A stretch of 6,455 nucleotides of DNA from the NCBI GenBank assembly GCA_900550595.1, contig URTB01000079.1:1-6455 (forward strand), read 5' to 3'. This document shows, in pieces, positions 5,647-6,455 of the stretch. Position numbers and translations under genes: made by a program. The stretch comes from an uncultured Collinsella sp. (GTDB lineage: Bacteria > Actinomycetota > Coriobacteriia > Coriobacteriales > Coriobacteriaceae). The notes under the pieces were generated by a model. The model did no database searches, was not told the DNA's origin, and worked only from the letters and a program-made list of their open reading frames with translations. Within the stretch, counting starts at the first letter, position 1, and every line of letters begins with the position of its first letter.

Positions 5647-5652
5647 TATACT
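5647..5652 (+). promoter_or_regulatory. -10 box of the toxin-antitoxin operon
   Basis: TATACT is one base from the consensus -10. No good -35 hexamer is found at 16-18 bp; that position falls in the 3' arm of the palindrome. Transcription would start near 5659, leaving a leader of about 25 nt with the ribosome binding site at 5671-5677. Confidence 0.5.
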
Positions 5653-5683
5653 GATGCAAAAGACGAGGGCGAGGAGGTCGCGT

Positions 5684-5983
5684 ATGTCTACTGCAACGGT
5701 TAAGCCTACGACGGTTCGCATCGAAGAGGGGCTCAAGGAACAGGCGACTGAGTTCTTGGATACGGTTGGTCTGAGTCTCAATTCGTATCTCAACCTTGCT
5801 GTTCGGCAGCTGGTAAATCAGCGAAAGATTCCTTTTGAGATTGTTGGTCGATCCGAAGTTCCCAACGAGGCGACGAGGCGCGCCATGGTGATTGCCGAGG
5901 CTCATGAGTTGGGGATTCTGCCAGACGACAGCCCGTCATTCAATAACGCTGATGAGCTTATATCATTCCTCGATGAGGACTAG
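5684..5983 (+). CDS. Antitoxin of the RelB/DinJ family
   Basis: This 99-residue protein is the antitoxin of a type II pair. Residues 9-15 (TTVRIEE) form the DNA-contacting beta strand of a ribbon-helix-helix fold; helices follow at about 16-29 and 32-46, ending in KIPFEI (48-53), a segment typical of DinJ/RelB proteins. The acidic C-terminal part (about 78-99, ending FNNADELISFLDED) is expected to wrap and inhibit the toxin. ATG 5684 is chosen for the strong GAGGAGG six bases upstream; an in-frame ATG at 5654 lacks a ribosome binding site and lies at the expected transcription start. Two bases separate its stop from the toxin start, so translation is probably coupled. The -10 box and palindrome just upstream suggest autorepression by the antitoxin or the complex. 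Confidence 0.92.
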   Translation: MSTATVKPTTVRIEEGLKEQATEFLDTVGLSLNSYLNLAVRQLVNQRKIPFEIVGRSEVPNEATRRAMVIAEAHELGILPDDSPSFNNADELISFLDED

Positions 5984-5985
5984 CG

Positions 5986-6294
5986 ATGTTTGAGATTAAA
6001 GTCGAGGCTCAGTTTAAGGCGGATTACAAACGGACGATGCGCATCCATCCGCAGCTAAAAACCGAGTTTAAGGCGGCAGTCGCAGAGCTTGCAGCTCGCG
6101 GCTCGCTTCCCGCGGAATATGGCGCCCATGAGCTTTCAAACCCGGGCGGCAATTACAACGGCCACATCGATTTCCATCTATCCGATGGCTTAGTCGATGT
6201 GGTCGTTCTCTACTTGCCGCATAAGACTAATCCTGTGATCCGACTGGTCAGAATGGGCTCGCATGAGGAGCTGTTCCAGGGCCCGCAGGGCTGA
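5986..6294 (+). CDS. YafQ-type toxin, ribosome-dependent mRNA endonuclease (RelE superfamily)
   Basis: This 102-residue protein is the toxin partner of the upstream antitoxin. YafQ-like toxins cut mRNA in the ribosomal A site and stop translation when freed. Alignment by eye to E. coli YafQ matches its functional residues: His48 (YafQ His50), Asp62 (Asp61), His64 (His63), Asp71 (Asp67) and His93 (His87, in GSHEELF; YafQ has GTHAALF). Two differences are visible: three extra residues between His64 and Asp71, and Val72 where YafQ has Trp68. All acid/base residues are kept, so the toxin is probably active. GAGG at 5975-5978, inside the antitoxin gene, lies seven bases before the ATG. A long palindromic repeat lies 14 bases past its stop. 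Codon use in this pair is somewhat more AT-rich than in tgt, which fits a transferred cassette. Confidence 0.9.
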   Translation: MFEIKVEAQFKADYKRTMRIHPQLKTEFKAAVAELAARGSLPAEYGAHELSNPGGNYNGHIDFHLSDGLVDVVVLYLPHKTNPVIRLVRMGSHEELFQGPQG

Positions 6295-6307
6295 TTGCCG
6301 ATTTCTA

Positions 6308-6374
6308 AGTTGCGGTGGAATAGGGATTGATTGGCGGCTGATAAGCCAAAAACAGTCCCTATTTCACCGCAACT
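6308..6374 (-). repeat. 67-nt long-stem palindrome, copy 2
   Basis: The arm 6308-6328 pairs with 6354-6374 over 21 bp with two G-T pairs; one further G-C pair makes 22 bp, as in copy 1 at 203-269. An inner stem TTGGC/GCCAA (6331-6335 with 6345-6349) can form in the loop. The outer ten bases on both sides are identical to copy 1, while four base pairs in the middle of the stem differ by double, compensatory changes. It lies 3' of the toxin gene and, if the gene at the right edge is real, also 3' of that minus-strand gene, so a bidirectional or minus-strand terminator role is possible. Confidence 0.8.
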
Positions 6375-6387
6375 GATGTGGGCGTCC

Positions 6388-6455
6388 CTAGTGAGTTGGC
6401 TGGTAGCGGGGGCAGTAGCTGATGGCGATGGCGTCGACGCCTACGTGGGTGGCGA
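6388..6455 (-). CDS. Possible C-terminal end of a minus-strand gene, cut by the window edge
   Basis: On the minus strand one frame stays open from the window edge for 21 full codons and stops with TAG at 6388-6390, ending in SYCPRYQPTH. The residues look plausible for a protein terminus but I do not recognise the family. The stop lies 13 bases from the palindrome at 6308-6374, mirroring how the coiled-coil gene lies next to its copy at 203-269; that similarity is the main reason to include it. The plus strand also has an open frame here, so the call is tentative. Confidence 0.35.
   Translation of the reverse strand, partial: ATHVGVDAIAISYCPRYQPTH

Noticed and set aside
5612..5683. Earlier in-frame starts of the antitoxin at 5612 and 5654
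   Set aside because: The first is inside the palindrome and the second lies at the probable transcription start; neither has a ribosome binding site, while 5684 has a strong one.
5599..6375. CRISPR array or attachment sites around the toxin-antitoxin pair
   Set aside because: There are no regularly spaced direct repeats, no integrase, and no matching direct repeats flanking the cassette; the palindromes at the two ends are unrelated in sequence.

Overview
The window most likely comes from a high-GC Gram-positive gut bacterium of the class Coriobacteriia, probably Collinsella or a close relative. This is inference from GC-rich third codon positions, the general look of the proteins and the style of the intergenic hairpins; no marker gene here settles the species.

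Layout from left to right. Positions 1-295 hold no credible gene but are packed with hairpins and repeats. Positions 296-2059 (minus strand) encode a 587-residue protein with an acidic N-terminus, a long coiled coil and a single C-terminal membrane anchor. A divergent spacer (2060-2354) separates it from a plus-strand short-chain dehydrogenase/reductase (2355-3155). A 383-bp spacer (3156-3538) follows, with a roughly 120-nt palindrome, a terminator, a copy of a sequence also found at 31-66, and further hairpins. Then come tgt (3539-4678, queuosine tRNA modification), a strong intrinsic terminator, and a LOG-family nucleotide phosphoribohydrolase (4812-5570) whose ribosome binding site lies just past that terminator. 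A 16-bp perfect palindrome precedes a two-gene DinJ/YafQ-type toxin-antitoxin operon (5684-5983 and 5986-6294). The right edge has a second copy of the long hairpin seen at 203-269, and what may be the 3' end of another minus-strand gene.

The genes do not form one pathway. tgt and the LOG enzyme are metabolic housekeeping functions, the SDR and the coiled-coil protein stand alone, and the toxin-antitoxin pair is an accessory cassette. The most distinctive content is non-coding. Two 67-nt hairpins (203-269 and 6308-6374) have the same length and ends, and their stems differ by compensatory base changes. The spacers at 1-295 and 3156-3538 share a mosaic of repeat pieces. I found no convincing new defence or biosynthetic system; the best candidates for something undescribed are the covarying hairpin family and the tail-anchored coiled-coil protein.
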